Notes: a model not told the origin generated them from the sequence alone. Counted from the stretch's first letter, positions 1-8,510 are shown. The stretch: 22,263 nucleotides of DNA from Promethearchaeota archaeon (GCA_019057975.1 JAHLWJ010000034.1:1-22263); one strand, 5' to 3'. Numbers and translations: made by a program.

Positions 1-64
1 CAAGGAGTATAGCTACAGCCATCCTTCCCATATCTCCTGAGCCACCTAATGCTAATATTTTCAT
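1..64 (-). CDS. Saccharopine dehydrogenase-like oxidoreductase, N-terminal fragment
   Basis: Only the first 21 codons lie in the window; the gene runs off the left edge. Read on the minus strand from an ATG at 64-62, the peptide begins MKILALGGSGDMGRMAVAIL. This is a beta strand followed by a glycine-rich dinucleotide-binding turn (GGSGDMG), as found at the N-terminus of saccharopine dehydrogenase/homospermidine-synthase-type Rossmann proteins. The start is backed by a GGTGATC ribosome binding site 8 nt upstream. The GGSGDMGR pattern fits saccharopine dehydrogenase-like proteins best, but other NAD(P)-binding Rossmann enzymes cannot be excluded from 21 residues. Substrate and pathway cannot be judged. 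Confidence 0.6.
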   Translation of the reverse strand, partial: MKILALGGSGDMGRMAVAILL

Positions 65-72
65 TTTTTTTT

Positions 73-79
73 GATCACC
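73..79 (-). promoter_or_regulatory. Ribosome binding site GGTGATC
   Basis: GGTGATC on the minus strand, 8 nt before the ATG at 64. It is complementary to the GATCACC tail of archaeal 16S rRNA and fixes the start of the partial Rossmann gene. Confidence 0.6.
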
Positions 80-166
80 ACTTTTAATTTTACCTATTTC
101 TTATGAGATAAAACCATTAATTTGAGTTTGATAAAGTTTCTGTAATTTATCTATTAGTATAACTTG

Positions 167-180
167 TATAAAAATATAAA
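167..180 (+). promoter_or_regulatory. TATA-like promoter element
   Basis: TATAAAAATATAAA is the best TATA-like stretch in the upstream gap. It points to a start site near 200, inside or beside the 193-216 inverted repeat. Prediction by eye; the leader to the gene at 465 would be long. Confidence 0.35.
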
Positions 181-464
181 TTGATGGAAAAATATTGAAT
201 ACCCATTAATTCAATAGAAGTGTGAGAGATATCAATGTCAAGAAGAGATATTGCTTGGTATGAAAATGGAAGGAAGTTTTCCTTCCAAAGAAAAATTAGA
301 ACAACTTGGAAAAATAAAATCTTAAAAATTTACTCTATAAAATATTCTCAACTTTCTTTTTACTCTATTTTCTTTGTATTTAATGGATGGTTTAAAATTA
401 AATATGAAAACAGTTTTTAATTAAATAAGCAAAATATTATCAAATCAAGGTAATTGATCTAAAA

Positions 465-911
465 TTGAAAGAGCTCTATGAGATAGGCCTTGTCTTCCGT
501 GGGTTTGTACTTGTCAATCATATTTTTATGGATTTACCCGCTCAAAAAGAACATGGTGTTAACAAAGACCTAAGAGGAGCATTTATATCTGCTATAAATG
601 CGTTTGTTGAAGTTGCTTTCAATAAGAGTTCTTTAGAATATTTAGAATCAGGAGATATCTTATTTATTTTTAAAATAGCAGAAGTCCAATCTGAGGATAA
701 TATTATGAAGGAATCGTTAATTTTATATGGGTTAGTGGATAAATCGAAAAAGAAATCTGATAAACTTGTTAATAAATTTTTTGAAAGAGTAAATCCGGTT
801 TTACAATTGTTTATTCAAAAATTCAATGGAGCTAACTTCTCAGAATTAAATCAATTTGAACCGTTTGAAAAAAGTATGATAGATTTTTTAATTAAAAAAC
901 CAAAGGAGTAG
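465..911 (+). CDS. Longin/roadblock-fold small protein (putative GTPase regulator)
   Basis: A 148-aa protein starting at TTG. No ATG is in frame nearby, and a weak AAGGTA lies about 12 nt upstream. There is no signal peptide or membrane segment, so it should be cytosolic. The predicted order is strand-strand (residues 2-22, ELYEIGLVFRGFVLVNHIF), helix (about 35-53, LRGAFISAINAFVEVAF), strands (about 58-72 and 84-91), and a long C-terminal helix (about 96-118). This matches the beta-beta-alpha-beta-beta-alpha layout of longin and roadblock/LC7 domains, which in Asgard archaea often accompany Ras-like GTPases. The family call rests on this pattern only. The longin-GTPase at 8511 has a similar N-terminal layout but is not adjacent. 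The stop codon (909-911) abuts the stop of the convergent gene at 912 with no spacer. Confidence 0.55.
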   Translation: MKELYEIGLVFRGFVLVNHIFMDLPAQKEHGVNKDLRGAFISAINAFVEVAFNKSSLEYLESGDILFIFKIAEVQSEDNIMKESLILYGLVDKSKKKSDKLVNKFFERVNPVLQLFIQKFNGANFSELNQFEPFEKSMIDFLIKKPKE

Positions 912-2594
912 TTAATCAGCAAGGCTCCAACCTTTTGGTTTTGCTCGAGAATATTTTATCTTACCTTGTTCCTTTAATATATTTATTTCTTTTTCAATTT
1001 GGTTAGTAGCAAAACCTTTTTCTTTTATAGAATTCACAAATTCCGCCTTAGTAGCTACAATTTCTTTTTGTTTAAGGTGTTCAATGATTACATTGCTCAA
1101 TGAATCTTCTGTACTTACTTTTTCTTTAGGTGCTTTTTCTTTAGGGACTTTTTCTTTAGGAACTTTTTCTTTTTTAGCACTAGATAGAACAGCACTTAAT
1201 TTTTCTTTATCTGTCTTAATAGGTTCTTCTATTACCATATGTTTTAAAACAACTTTAGGTTCCTCAACTGGTGCTTTTTCTTCAATTTTTCCCTCTCTTT
1301 CTTCTTCTGGTAAACTCCATACAGGGTAAACTACTTTTTCATATACTACAGATTTTTGCGTTTTAAGTACTGTCAATTCTTCCAATATTTCATCCTGAGT
1401 ATATCCTAAATTTTTTAGTTCAGTTGCCAAATCTTTTAAATACTCTTTTTTTAGTAAAATCTCGAAGATATGTTCTCTTATGTTTGTTGGTACTTCTTGA
1501 ATTTTCGCTATTTCATCAATTATTTTTTCTTTTTCAGTTGGCTCTATCATTTGCACTTCGATCTGTTGAGGGATATCAAGAGGCTGTTTATCTCCCCATT
1601 CAAAATCAGCAACAATTCTGATTTTGCGATCATATCCACCAAAAACAATATTCTTTTTTTGTTCCCTATCTAATCGATAACAAATATGTTTAATTGAAGT
1701 TGATACTTTTGTTTTCCATTTCAACTCAAAATCAGTAGAACCGATAGAAGGATTATGGAATACTTTTAAGGATCCATCTGCACATCCAGCCACGATCTCA
1801 CTAGCATTATCACCATCAATATCTTCTATTAGCAATGATAAAGGACGACCCTCATCAATCTGAATTTCTTTAATGGTTTCTCCATTACTATCAAGAATTT
1901 TTATCGTTGAGTCATCAGAGCTTAATAAAATTTCATTGAATCCATCATTTGTGGCATCACCAACTTTTATGTCGTTAACTTGGGCTTTAAAATCTTTTTG
2001 CCAGATGATGTCAGGATACTCGTCTTTGAATCTAATTAGCTGAACAATTCCATTTTTCGTGCCGACTAATAATCCATAAATTGGGACTTTTTCATCAGGA
2101 ATTTTTAAAATCCCCAATGTACAAGCAGTCACCCAAGAATCGTAATATAGAATGAATTTTGGCTCCTTGGCCTTAATACTATTAAAAATCTTGAGAGTTT
2201 TGTCTTCACTACCAAATATTAATTCTATATTCCCATTTCGAGTAAAATCTCCAGCGATACAACAATTTATTCTTTTTGGAGATCTATATCGCATTATTCC
2301 AACTAATTTTTTCTTTTCTGGACTCAATTTTAAAACCATGAAATTTCCATCACCAGCACCGACTAAAACTTCATCACATCCATCCCCATCGAGATCAATT
2401 GGATAACTACATCGACACCATCCATCAAAAACTCTATCATCAACTATATTCATTTTCTCATCCATTAAATAGAGTGTTTTATCGTGTCCACCAAAAACTA
2501 TGAAGCTATTATCATGGCATCTTAAAATTGAACATGTTAAAACTGCGTCCGGACATTCAAATATATCAATAAGTTGATAGCGCTTTCTAATCAT
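912..2594 (-). CDS. Cytosolic FG-GAP/WD-like beta-propeller with two C-terminal winged-helix-like modules
   Basis: A 560-aa protein with an ATG start and no signal peptide. Residues 1-340 contain repeated blades ending in motifs such as DLDGDGCDEVLVGAGDG (67-83), GDFTRNGNIELIFGSEDKT (115-133), GDATNDGFNEILLSSDDS (212-229) and IEDIDGDNASEIVAGCADGS (256-275). These are FG-GAP/VCBS-type repeats with Asp/Asn-rich, calcium-loop-like turns. Residues 355-428 form a helical, winged-helix-like unit ending in VYPVWSL. Residues 498-558 form a second one ending in KPKGWSL. Between them is a charged linker (473-495) with four KEKxP-type repeats. No enzyme motif is visible, so a scaffold or adaptor role is likely. 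Cytosolic FG-GAP propellers occur in eukaryotic complexes such as KICSTOR (ITFG2); kinship to these is speculative. The stop abuts that of the convergent longin-like gene. Confidence 0.6.
   Translation of the reverse strand: MIRKRYQLIDIFECPDAVLTCSILRCHDNSFIVFGGHDKTLYLMDEKMNIVDDRVFDGWCRCSYPIDLDGDGCDEVLVGAGDGNFMVLKLSPEKKKLVGIMRYRSPKRINCCIAGDFTRNGNIELIFGSEDKTLKIFNSIKAKEPKFILYYDSWVTACTLGILKIPDEKVPIYGLLVGTKNGIVQLIRFKDEYPDIIWQKDFKAQVNDIKVGDATNDGFNEILLSSDDSTIKILDSNGETIKEIQIDEGRPLSLLIEDIDGDNASEIVAGCADGSLKVFHNPSIGSTDFELKWKTKVSTSIKHICYRLDREQKKNIVFGGYDRKIRIVADFEWGDKQPLDIPQQIEVQMIEPTEKEKIIDEIAKIQEVPTNIREHIFEILLKKEYLKDLATELKNLGYTQDEILEELTVLKTQKSVVYEKVVYPVWSLPEEEREGKIEEKAPVEEPKVVLKHMVIEEPIKTDKEKLSAVLSSAKKEKVPKEKVPKEKAPKEKVSTEDSLSNVIIEHLKQKEIVATKAEFVNSIKEKGFATNQIEKEINILKEQGKIKYSRAKPKGWSLAD
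1119..1178. repeat. Four tandem 15-bp units encoding KEKxP repeats
   Basis: Four consecutive 15-bp units on the plus strand begin TTTTTCTTTAGG; the last is degenerate. They lie inside the propeller gene and encode the repeated KEKVP/KEKAP linker between the two winged-helix-like modules. The length is a multiple of three, so copy-number change would alter linker length without shifting the frame. Confidence 0.8.
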
Positions 2595-2716
2595 GATCTG
2601 ATAAGATTCCTTTAGATTATAGAAATTTTTATGATGATATCTAAATTAAATTTTTCTATTTATTCATTTAATAATTATCTTGAGAATTATTAAACTATTA
2701 TTGTAATATATAAATT

Positions 2717-2730
2717 AAAAAAAAAATAAA
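2717..2730 (-). terminator. U-tract terminator
   Basis: Ten consecutive A on the plus strand (2717-2726) give a U-run on the minus-strand transcript about 20 nt after the stop of the 712-aa gene. This fits archaeal U-tract termination. Confidence 0.5.
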
Positions 2731-2747
2731 ATAGAATTTATATTATT

Positions 2748-4886
2748 TTATAATGCTAATTGTGCTTCACTTGGGGAGTATTCACCCGCTCCCGTAATCT
2801 CATATGAGATCTCTAATTTGTCTCCGACTTCTAGTTCGTCAATCGCCCATTTTAAGGTATCAGCGCCTACTTCATCGGTGATTTCGGGGGTCATAGAGTA
2901 TTCAGAATACTCGAACTTGTCCGGAACCTTATCTAAGACGATGAGGCCATATAACTTTGATTCACCAATATTTTCAAGAGTTAAAATAATTCTGTAATTA
3001 CCAAGATCTCCAATTGGGACAACTTCTTTACTTGTACGGAATTTCCTTCTGATGTGAAGTGCTTCAATAATAGGAACTTCAGGTACAAATTCTAATTCCT
3101 GACTTACTGGAAATGTGTTTGCGTGATAGACGATCTCTGACTCAAATGTGGAATCTCGAGCAGGTTTTACACAGTGAATTGGATATTGGAATTCTAAGGT
3201 TGAGTCTGGTTTAAACATACCTGTACTAGTATCTTTAAGATTTGATAGTGAAAGAGTAAATACATTCGTTTCAAAACTAACTGCATCAGCAGAAAGTTCC
3301 ACTTCATCACCATCCCAGATTAGTTTGATTTCGTTTGCTTTAGGTGGTTGGTATTCATCAGTGAAAGATTGCTGAATAACTGTAATGTCGTTCAATGGAG
3401 CAGAACCATTATTTGCCATTTTAAGAGTAGCAGCAACATCTTGTGTTTTGTAAGTTGGCGTTTCAACCTTATCATAGATCATATCTCCAGTTATACTAGC
3501 TATTTCTAATATAACATCTGAGATTGAAACTACAACATTGACGTGATATTGATAGTCAGGAACCACTCTAAATTCAAGTTTCTTTCTAAATGTTGGATAA
3601 TCTTCACTTTCATATTGCCACTTAACTGAATGCCATTGAGCTCCTGAAGGTAACATTGGCACATCATTAGGATCAATATCAACAAATTTTGTACTCTCGT
3701 CATCCGGAGAATATACATCAGCATTGAAAAGTTGAATAATGAATTCAGAAGAGTTATCAAAGATTAATTTATTATCCCAGATATTTGGTTCTTCGTCTCT
3801 TTCAAGAGTATCGATATAAAATTTGTTTCGAGTGTATGCATCAAATTTATCTATAGCTAAACCTTCGGCAAATGAAGAAGCAGCTCTATATGAAACATCA
3901 ATACCCCCAGTTCTTCTTCTAGCGATGTCATTTACCATAATATTGCATGTAAATTTAAGTAAAACAGTATTTTCTGGTCTTAATTTATCAATTTTCCAAA
4001 TTATTTTATCTCCTTGGATTTCTGCTCGTCCTTCCGTTGTATCTCTCACTACAGGGTTTGTAAAATCTTCCGGTATAGTTTTAATTACTTCAATATCAGA
4101 AATAGGTTTATCAAACATATTTCTTAACGCTATTGCGAAGGTTATGGTATTATCTTTATCAATGGAGATTCCAAATGTCTCCAAACCTGTTTCAACAGCA
4201 GTTCCACCATCTTCCCATGTTTCTCCTTCTTCATCCTCTTCATCTTCTTCATCTTCTTCTGTGGTTGGTGGTATTGTTGCTACAGCTTTTTTACTTACTT
4301 TACCGGATTTGTCTTTAAGTTTTAACAATTCTTTTTCAATATCATTGATATTTAAAACCTCGTCAGCTTCGGTAGTAAGAGTACTGATAAACTCTTTAAC
4401 TAAAAAGAGATTTTGTACATCCTTTTTTAGTTCAAATTCCCTTGTTTCAACATTATCTGGAGACTCAGTACCTAATTCTCTTATTGATATATCCTTCGAT
4501 TTCAAATTCGTACTACCGATATTTTCTAAAGAAAGGTCTATGTCCCAAAGTCGATCCGTATTACTTGGATTTTCTATACTAATTTTTCCACCAAAGCTAA
4601 AAGATTCAACATTAGCATCATGATCTTGTTTTACTTCAACATCTTCAATGATTTTAACTAATGTCAACAAACCCTCTCGATTACCATTTTTTAATAAAAT
4701 ACTACCTTCAAGTTTTCCCGTGTCCTCATCATATGTCTCAATGACAGGTGTCGCAGAATCTCTATCAACTAGTGTTACTTTTCCTTTATCCATATCTGTT
4801 CTTTTCAATGCGTCTGCTACCAATTCTTCATCTGCTTCAGTTTTATCCCATCTCGTTGATTTCTTTTTCTTATCTTTTTTTGCCAT
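2748..4886 (-). CDS. 712-aa cytosolic protein of Ig-like (DUF11-type) repeats with an acidic linker
   Basis: I do not recognise this family by name. The N-terminus (MAKKDKKKKSTRWDK) is highly basic with no signal peptide or membrane helix, so the protein should stay in the cytosol. Residues about 95-165, 235-325 and 635-712, and probably others between, look like beta-sandwich repeats. They carry phrases typical of DUF11-like/CARDB domains, such as LRNMFDKPISDIEVIKTIPE and LTLENIGESKLYGLIVLDK, the latter with the 'N-G-x-x-x-L-x-x-l-x-v-x-D-x-V-P' pattern. A helical segment (about 160-200) leads to an acidic run (EEDEEDEEDEE, 210-220). DUF11 domains are usually found in secreted or surface proteins, so this location is odd. 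The ATG start follows GGTAAG. A TATA-like box lies at 5031-5042. A structural or scaffold role is a guess. Confidence 0.6.
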   Translation of the reverse strand: MAKKDKKKKSTRWDKTEADEELVADALKRTDMDKGKVTLVDRDSATPVIETYDEDTGKLEGSILLKNGNREGLLTLVKIIEDVEVKQDHDANVESFSFGGKISIENPSNTDRLWDIDLSLENIGSTNLKSKDISIRELGTESPDNVETREFELKKDVQNLFLVKEFISTLTTEADEVLNINDIEKELLKLKDKSGKVSKKAVATIPPTTEEDEEDEEDEEGETWEDGGTAVETGLETFGISIDKDNTITFAIALRNMFDKPISDIEVIKTIPEDFTNPVVRDTTEGRAEIQGDKIIWKIDKLRPENTVLLKFTCNIMVNDIARRRTGGIDVSYRAASSFAEGLAIDKFDAYTRNKFYIDTLERDEEPNIWDNKLIFDNSSEFIIQLFNADVYSPDDESTKFVDIDPNDVPMLPSGAQWHSVKWQYESEDYPTFRKKLEFRVVPDYQYHVNVVVSISDVILEIASITGDMIYDKVETPTYKTQDVAATLKMANNGSAPLNDITVIQQSFTDEYQPPKANEIKLIWDGDEVELSADAVSFETNVFTLSLSNLKDTSTGMFKPDSTLEFQYPIHCVKPARDSTFESEIVYHANTFPVSQELEFVPEVPIIEALHIRRKFRTSKEVVPIGDLGNYRIILTLENIGESKLYGLIVLDKVPDKFEYSEYSMTPEITDEVGADTLKWAIDELEVGDKLEISYEITGAGEYSPSEAQLAL

Positions 4887-5030
4887 TATTACTTACCAGT
4901 TTTTATTTTTTTTAGATTGAAAATTTATTTAAGAGTTAATAAAAGTTAACTCAATAAAATAAAATCTACTGCACTCTTTAAAAAATTTTTCATACTTAAG
5001 AAATTGGATTCAAACCAGAATTCAGTAAGT

Positions 5031-5042
5031 TATATTTTTATA
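5031..5042 (-). promoter_or_regulatory. TATA-like element upstream of the Ig-repeat gene
   Basis: TATAAAAATATA on the minus strand lies in the 271-nt gap 4887-5158. It resembles the box at 167-180. It sits about 145 nt before the ATG at 4886, so the leader would be long. The rest of the gap is AT-rich with nothing else recognisable. Confidence 0.3.
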
Positions 5043-5158
5043 GAAATTTGAGTATTTTTTACCATTTCAATTTAATTTCTTAGTAATAAAATCAGATTCA
5101 ATTAATTTATGACCATATTTTGGTCACATTTTTAACATTTTTGTGTAAAGAATTATTA

Positions 5159-6586
5159 TTATTTTTTAAATTGTAGTAAAATTATAAGTAAATCATTTAC
5201 ATTGCATCCCGTTGGACCAGTTATTATTTCGGTTTCAACTAATTTAAAAAAACTATTTGAATCATTATTTTCTAGATAGTTCCTTAGATCAATTTCTTTT
5301 TTATTTATTTGATATAACACATAGTTATCTATTAAAGCGCCCATTGCTTCGCTATTTCCTTCAATGCCATCAAGATTGGCACCCATAATCAAAAATTCAT
5401 AAGGTATCTCTCTTTCTTTTATAAAATCTAAAAAACCTAACAGCATTTCTTGATTTCTACCCCCAATACCTTTACCTTTAATTGTTACAGTTAATTCCCC
5501 TGTACCAATAAGAGCAAATTTACCAAAAGTATTTTCTTTAGATGTTTCCTTAAATTTTTGAGAAATTATATTATACAACGATTTTCCAAATTTTTCTGCT
5601 TCACCAACTATTTCGTTAGAAAAAATAAATGTTTCGAATCCTTCTACATCCAAGAAGGAGATGACTTCCTCTGCAGCAATCTTAGCGCTACCTACTATAT
5701 AATTATGAGCATTATTGAAACACTCATTATTGAATTTAGGGGTTTCTTTATTATCATCTATCAATCCCTCTTCCAAATGGTTTATAACGGACATTGGGAT
5801 TTTTTCATAAATGCCATATTTCTTTAAAACTTCTATAGCATCATTAAAAGTAGTAGTGTCTGGTACAGAAGGTCCAGATGCGATGGAATCTAATTTATCT
5901 CCTACAACATCCGAAATAATTATAGAAATTAATGTTGCTTTACTTGCATTATATAATTTTTTAGCAAGATTACCACCTTTAAAATCCGATAGATGTTTTC
6001 GAATAATATTAATTTCATGTATAGACGCACCAGAAGCCAAAAGTAGAGCATTAACCTTTTGCAAATCTTCTAGACTTATCCCTCTTTTCGGTAAAGGTAA
6101 TAATGCTGAGCCTCCCCCAGATATTAAACAAAAAATCAAATCATTATTTTGTGATTTCTCTATTATTCGCATCATCTGTTTTGTGCCATTTACTCCATTT
6201 GCATCTGGAATGGGATGTGAAGCAAAATTAATTTTGATTCTACTTCCCTTTATCAGTTCAGGTTTCACTGAACCTTTAGGTACGTTTATAATTCCCTTAT
6301 AATCTACATTCTTTATCTTAGATAATATGCTTTCGAATGAGAATAGCATTTCAGCAGTTGCTTTCCCCCCTCCAATAATATAGATCTTATTATACTCATT
6401 AAGGTTATATTCATCACTCTGAATAGCTAAAATATTACCTTGGACTTTAATCGAATTTTTAATTAAATTTTTAGAGTTAACTGCGTTAATTGCCTTTTGA
6501 AGCGCTTCTATTGCAATTTTTCTTAAATAAGATTGGGCTTCGTTCAAATCTTTTATAAAAAGTTCATTAGCATTTTTAATATACAA
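5159..6586 (-). CDS. gckA: Glycerate 2-kinase (GckA/MOFRL family)
   Basis: A 475-aa cytosolic enzyme that phosphorylates D-glycerate to 2-phosphoglycerate with ATP. In archaea this feeds lower glycolysis from non-phosphorylative sugar oxidation or serine/glycerate metabolism. The class II (DUF4147 + MOFRL) signature is complete: IIGGGKATAEM near residue 75, SHPIPDANG (about 123), LISGGGSALLPLP (155-166), IRKHLSDFKGG, then SDVVGDKLDSIASGPSVPD. The C-terminal MOFRL part carries GTGELTVTIKGKGIGGRNQE and MGANLDGIEGNSEAMGA, and the end has the typical TGPTGCNVNDL. Length is normal for the family. The start is TTG at 6586-6584; GGTG about 9 nt upstream may be its ribosome binding site, and the ATG at 6600 is out of frame. 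Confidence 0.92.
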   Translation of the reverse strand: MYIKNANELFIKDLNEAQSYLRKIAIEALQKAINAVNSKNLIKNSIKVQGNILAIQSDEYNLNEYNKIYIIGGGKATAEMLFSFESILSKIKNVDYKGIINVPKGSVKPELIKGSRIKINFASHPIPDANGVNGTKQMMRIIEKSQNNDLIFCLISGGGSALLPLPKRGISLEDLQKVNALLLASGASIHEINIIRKHLSDFKGGNLAKKLYNASKATLISIIISDVVGDKLDSIASGPSVPDTTTFNDAIEVLKKYGIYEKIPMSVINHLEEGLIDDNKETPKFNNECFNNAHNYIVGSAKIAAEEVISFLDVEGFETFIFSNEIVGEAEKFGKSLYNIISQKFKETSKENTFGKFALIGTGELTVTIKGKGIGGRNQEMLLGFLDFIKEREIPYEFLIMGANLDGIEGNSEAMGALIDNYVLYQINKKEIDLRNYLENNDSNSFFKLVETEIITGPTGCNVNDLLIILLQFKK

Positions 6587-6822
6587 AAAGAACGCACCAT
6601 CTTTTTAATAAGTCAAGATTAATCGTCATTAATAATAATTATAAATATGGAAAAAGATTTTATTATTTTATCTGTTTTAATTGCCAATATCGAATAGTTT
6701 TTCTCGATTATGCCTATTTTAATTTATAGCTTTATGTGATTAAATTTATTACTAATTGAATTATTTACATTTTTAACAAGAAATTATATTTATTTCAATT
6801 AATTAAAGGTTTAGAAGAAAAA

Positions 6823-8304
6823 ATGTCTAATCTTCTTTATGATTTAGCTATTATTGGAGCAGGACCAGGAGGGTATCATGCAGCAATAAGAGCTGCTCAG
6901 TATGGTGCAAAAGTTGCTTTAATTGAGAAAGCTAAATTAGGAGGGACTTGTTTAAATCGTGGTTGTATACCTACTAAAGCTTTATATGCCTCTGTACATT
7001 CAATTGAAAGATTGAAAGATTTTGAAGAATTTGGAATAGAAATCAAGGATTATAGTCTCAATTTTAAGAGCGCGGTAGAAAGGAAAAATCGAGTTGTTGA
7101 AGAATTAGTTGGTGGTATTGAAGCATTAGAAAAGGCGTGGAAAAATGATCTTTATTATGGAAATGGTAAGATAATTGGCGGAGATATTCATTCTGGATAT
7201 GATATTTTGATCCAAGGGATAGAAAAAAAAACGATTAAAGCAAAGAGGGTAATAATAGCTACGGGGTCTTCTCCTGCTTTAATACCTTCTTTTAACATTG
7301 ACCACAAAAAGATATTAACAAGTGATGATATCTTAGACCCTAACTTTACAACAGTGCCAGAAAAACTATTAATTATTGGAGCAGGAGTAATTGGGTGTGA
7401 GTTTGCTAATATTTTTGCATCCTTTGGTAGCAAGGTTATCATGTTAGAATACCTTGCTTCACCTATTGCCACCGAAGAACCGATGATTGTGAAAGTATTA
7501 CTTAAAAAATTCAATGAATTAAATATTGAAGTTAAGACTTCTCAAAATGTTTTATCTGTAGAAAATACAGGTTCAAGTGTAAAAGTAATAACTTGTTCTA
7601 CCTCAGTTCCGAGAGATCAGATTGAAGACACAGAAAAGTTTACTTTCGAAGCTGATTTATGCTTAGTTTCAATTGGTAGAATGAAAGAATCAAAGGATTT
7701 GGGATTGGAAGATTTAGGGATCGAAACAGATAGAGGAACAATAAAATGTAATGTAAACACTTTAGAAACATCTACTAAAGGAATCTATGCGATAGGAGAT
7801 GTTACTGGAGGTTTGATGCTAGCTCATATTGCATATCACGAGGCAGATGTGGCTGTTACTAATGCATTAGCGAGCATTGGAAGTTTCCCTGTTAAGGAAA
7901 CTAAAACAGATTATAATGTTGTGCCTGCTACTATTTTTACTTCACCCAATATCGGGTCAGTTGGAATAAGAAGGAAAGCAGCAAAAGATCGTGGGATTGA
8001 TGTATTGATGGGGCAATTTCCATATAAATCCCTAGGAAAGGCAAAATGTATGGGAGAAGAAGAGGGTTTTCTAGTGACAATTGCAGAAAAAGAAACATTA
8101 AAAATTATAGGAGCATCTTGTATAGGTATTGAAGCTTCTGAATTAATAGCAGAACTCGCACTCGCCATAAAACATGGTTTAACGGTCCATGATATTGCTG
8201 AAACAATTCATAGCCATCCTACTATCTCCGAGATGGTGCTTGAAGGAAGTGAAGCCGTGGTTGGAAAAGCTATTCATAAAAAGGGAAGACCCATTTATGA
8301 ATAA
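6823..8304 (+). CDS. lpdA: Dihydrolipoamide dehydrogenase (class I flavin disulfide reductase)
   Basis: A 493-aa FAD- and NAD-dependent oxidoreductase that reoxidises dihydrolipoyl groups on lipoyl carrier proteins. The FAD-binding GAGPGG is at residues 12-17 and the redox-active disulfide is C43/C48 in GGTCLNRGCIPTK. The second Rossmann motif is GAGVIGCEF, and TKGIYAIGDVTGG is the second FAD contact. The dimerisation domain ends with the catalytic HSHPTISE. All active-site residues are present and length is usual. The ATG follows AAAGGTTT about 12 nt upstream. No lipoylated E2 or glycine-cleavage gene lies in the window, so the partner complex is unknown. A general disulfide reductase of this family is the main alternative. 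Confidence 0.9.
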   Translation: MSNLLYDLAIIGAGPGGYHAAIRAAQYGAKVALIEKAKLGGTCLNRGCIPTKALYASVHSIERLKDFEEFGIEIKDYSLNFKSAVERKNRVVEELVGGIEALEKAWKNDLYYGNGKIIGGDIHSGYDILIQGIEKKTIKAKRVIIATGSSPALIPSFNIDHKKILTSDDILDPNFTTVPEKLLIIGAGVIGCEFANIFASFGSKVIMLEYLASPIATEEPMIVKVLLKKFNELNIEVKTSQNVLSVENTGSSVKVITCSTSVPRDQIEDTEKFTFEADLCLVSIGRMKESKDLGLEDLGIETDRGTIKCNVNTLETSTKGIYAIGDVTGGLMLAHIAYHEADVAVTNALASIGSFPVKETKTDYNVVPATIFTSPNIGSVGIRRKAAKDRGIDVLMGQFPYKSLGKAKCMGEEEGFLVTIAEKETLKIIGASCIGIEASELIAELALAIKHGLTVHDIAETIHSHPTISEMVLEGSEAVVGKAIHKKGRPIYE

Positions 8305-8483
8305 ATAGCTTTTTAATTTGAATTTTCTTTAATCTTAGAGTTTTATTGAAAAAAGAAGATGTTACTACTTCAGTTTTAATTTTGTTCAATACACTGTTAA
8401 TAAATTCTTATTTTTAAGTATATTTTTAAATATCTTATTTTACTAAGTATATGTTTTTCATAAATCATGATTTTTACAATTAC

Positions 8484-8495
8484 TATTGATCAATA
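8484..8495. promoter_or_regulatory. Perfect 12-bp palindrome upstream of the longin-GTPase gene
   Basis: TATTGATCAATA is a perfect palindrome 15 nt before the ATG at 8511, near where transcription or translation would begin. It could be an operator, but short AT-rich palindromes arise easily by chance here. The remaining gap 8305-8510 shows nothing else. Confidence 0.2.
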
Positions 8496-8510
8496 ATAAG
8501 TTAAAATAGT

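Larger units (their letters stand above)
65..464. other. 400-nt AT-rich intergenic region with a promoter-like box and a hairpin
   Basis: This gap separates a minus-strand gene from a plus-strand gene. It holds a strong TATA-like stretch (TATAAAAATATAAA, 167-180). About 13 nt further is a perfect inverted repeat, TATTGAAT (193-200) and ATTCAATA (209-216), with an 8-nt loop. A 61-codon open frame (235-420, plus) follows. Its Lys/Ile/Tyr/Phe-rich translation has no recognisable motif and is what AT-rich non-coding DNA tends to give, so I do not call it a gene. The transcript from the box probably serves the longin-like gene at 465. Confidence 0.4.

Noticed and set aside
235..420. 61-codon plus-strand frame downstream of a TATA-like box
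   Set aside because: Composition is Lys/Ile/Phe/Tyr-rich with no motif, the ribosome binding site is weak, and the frame is within the length expected by chance in AT-rich DNA. It is mentioned only in the gap entry.
3823..4623. 266-codon plus-strand frame with a poly-Ser run
   Set aside because: Antisense shadow of the Ig-repeat gene; the Ser run is the complement of its acidic Asp/Glu stretch.
5811..6302. 163-codon plus-strand frame
   Set aside because: Lies wholly antisense to the well-supported glycerate kinase and has no family features.
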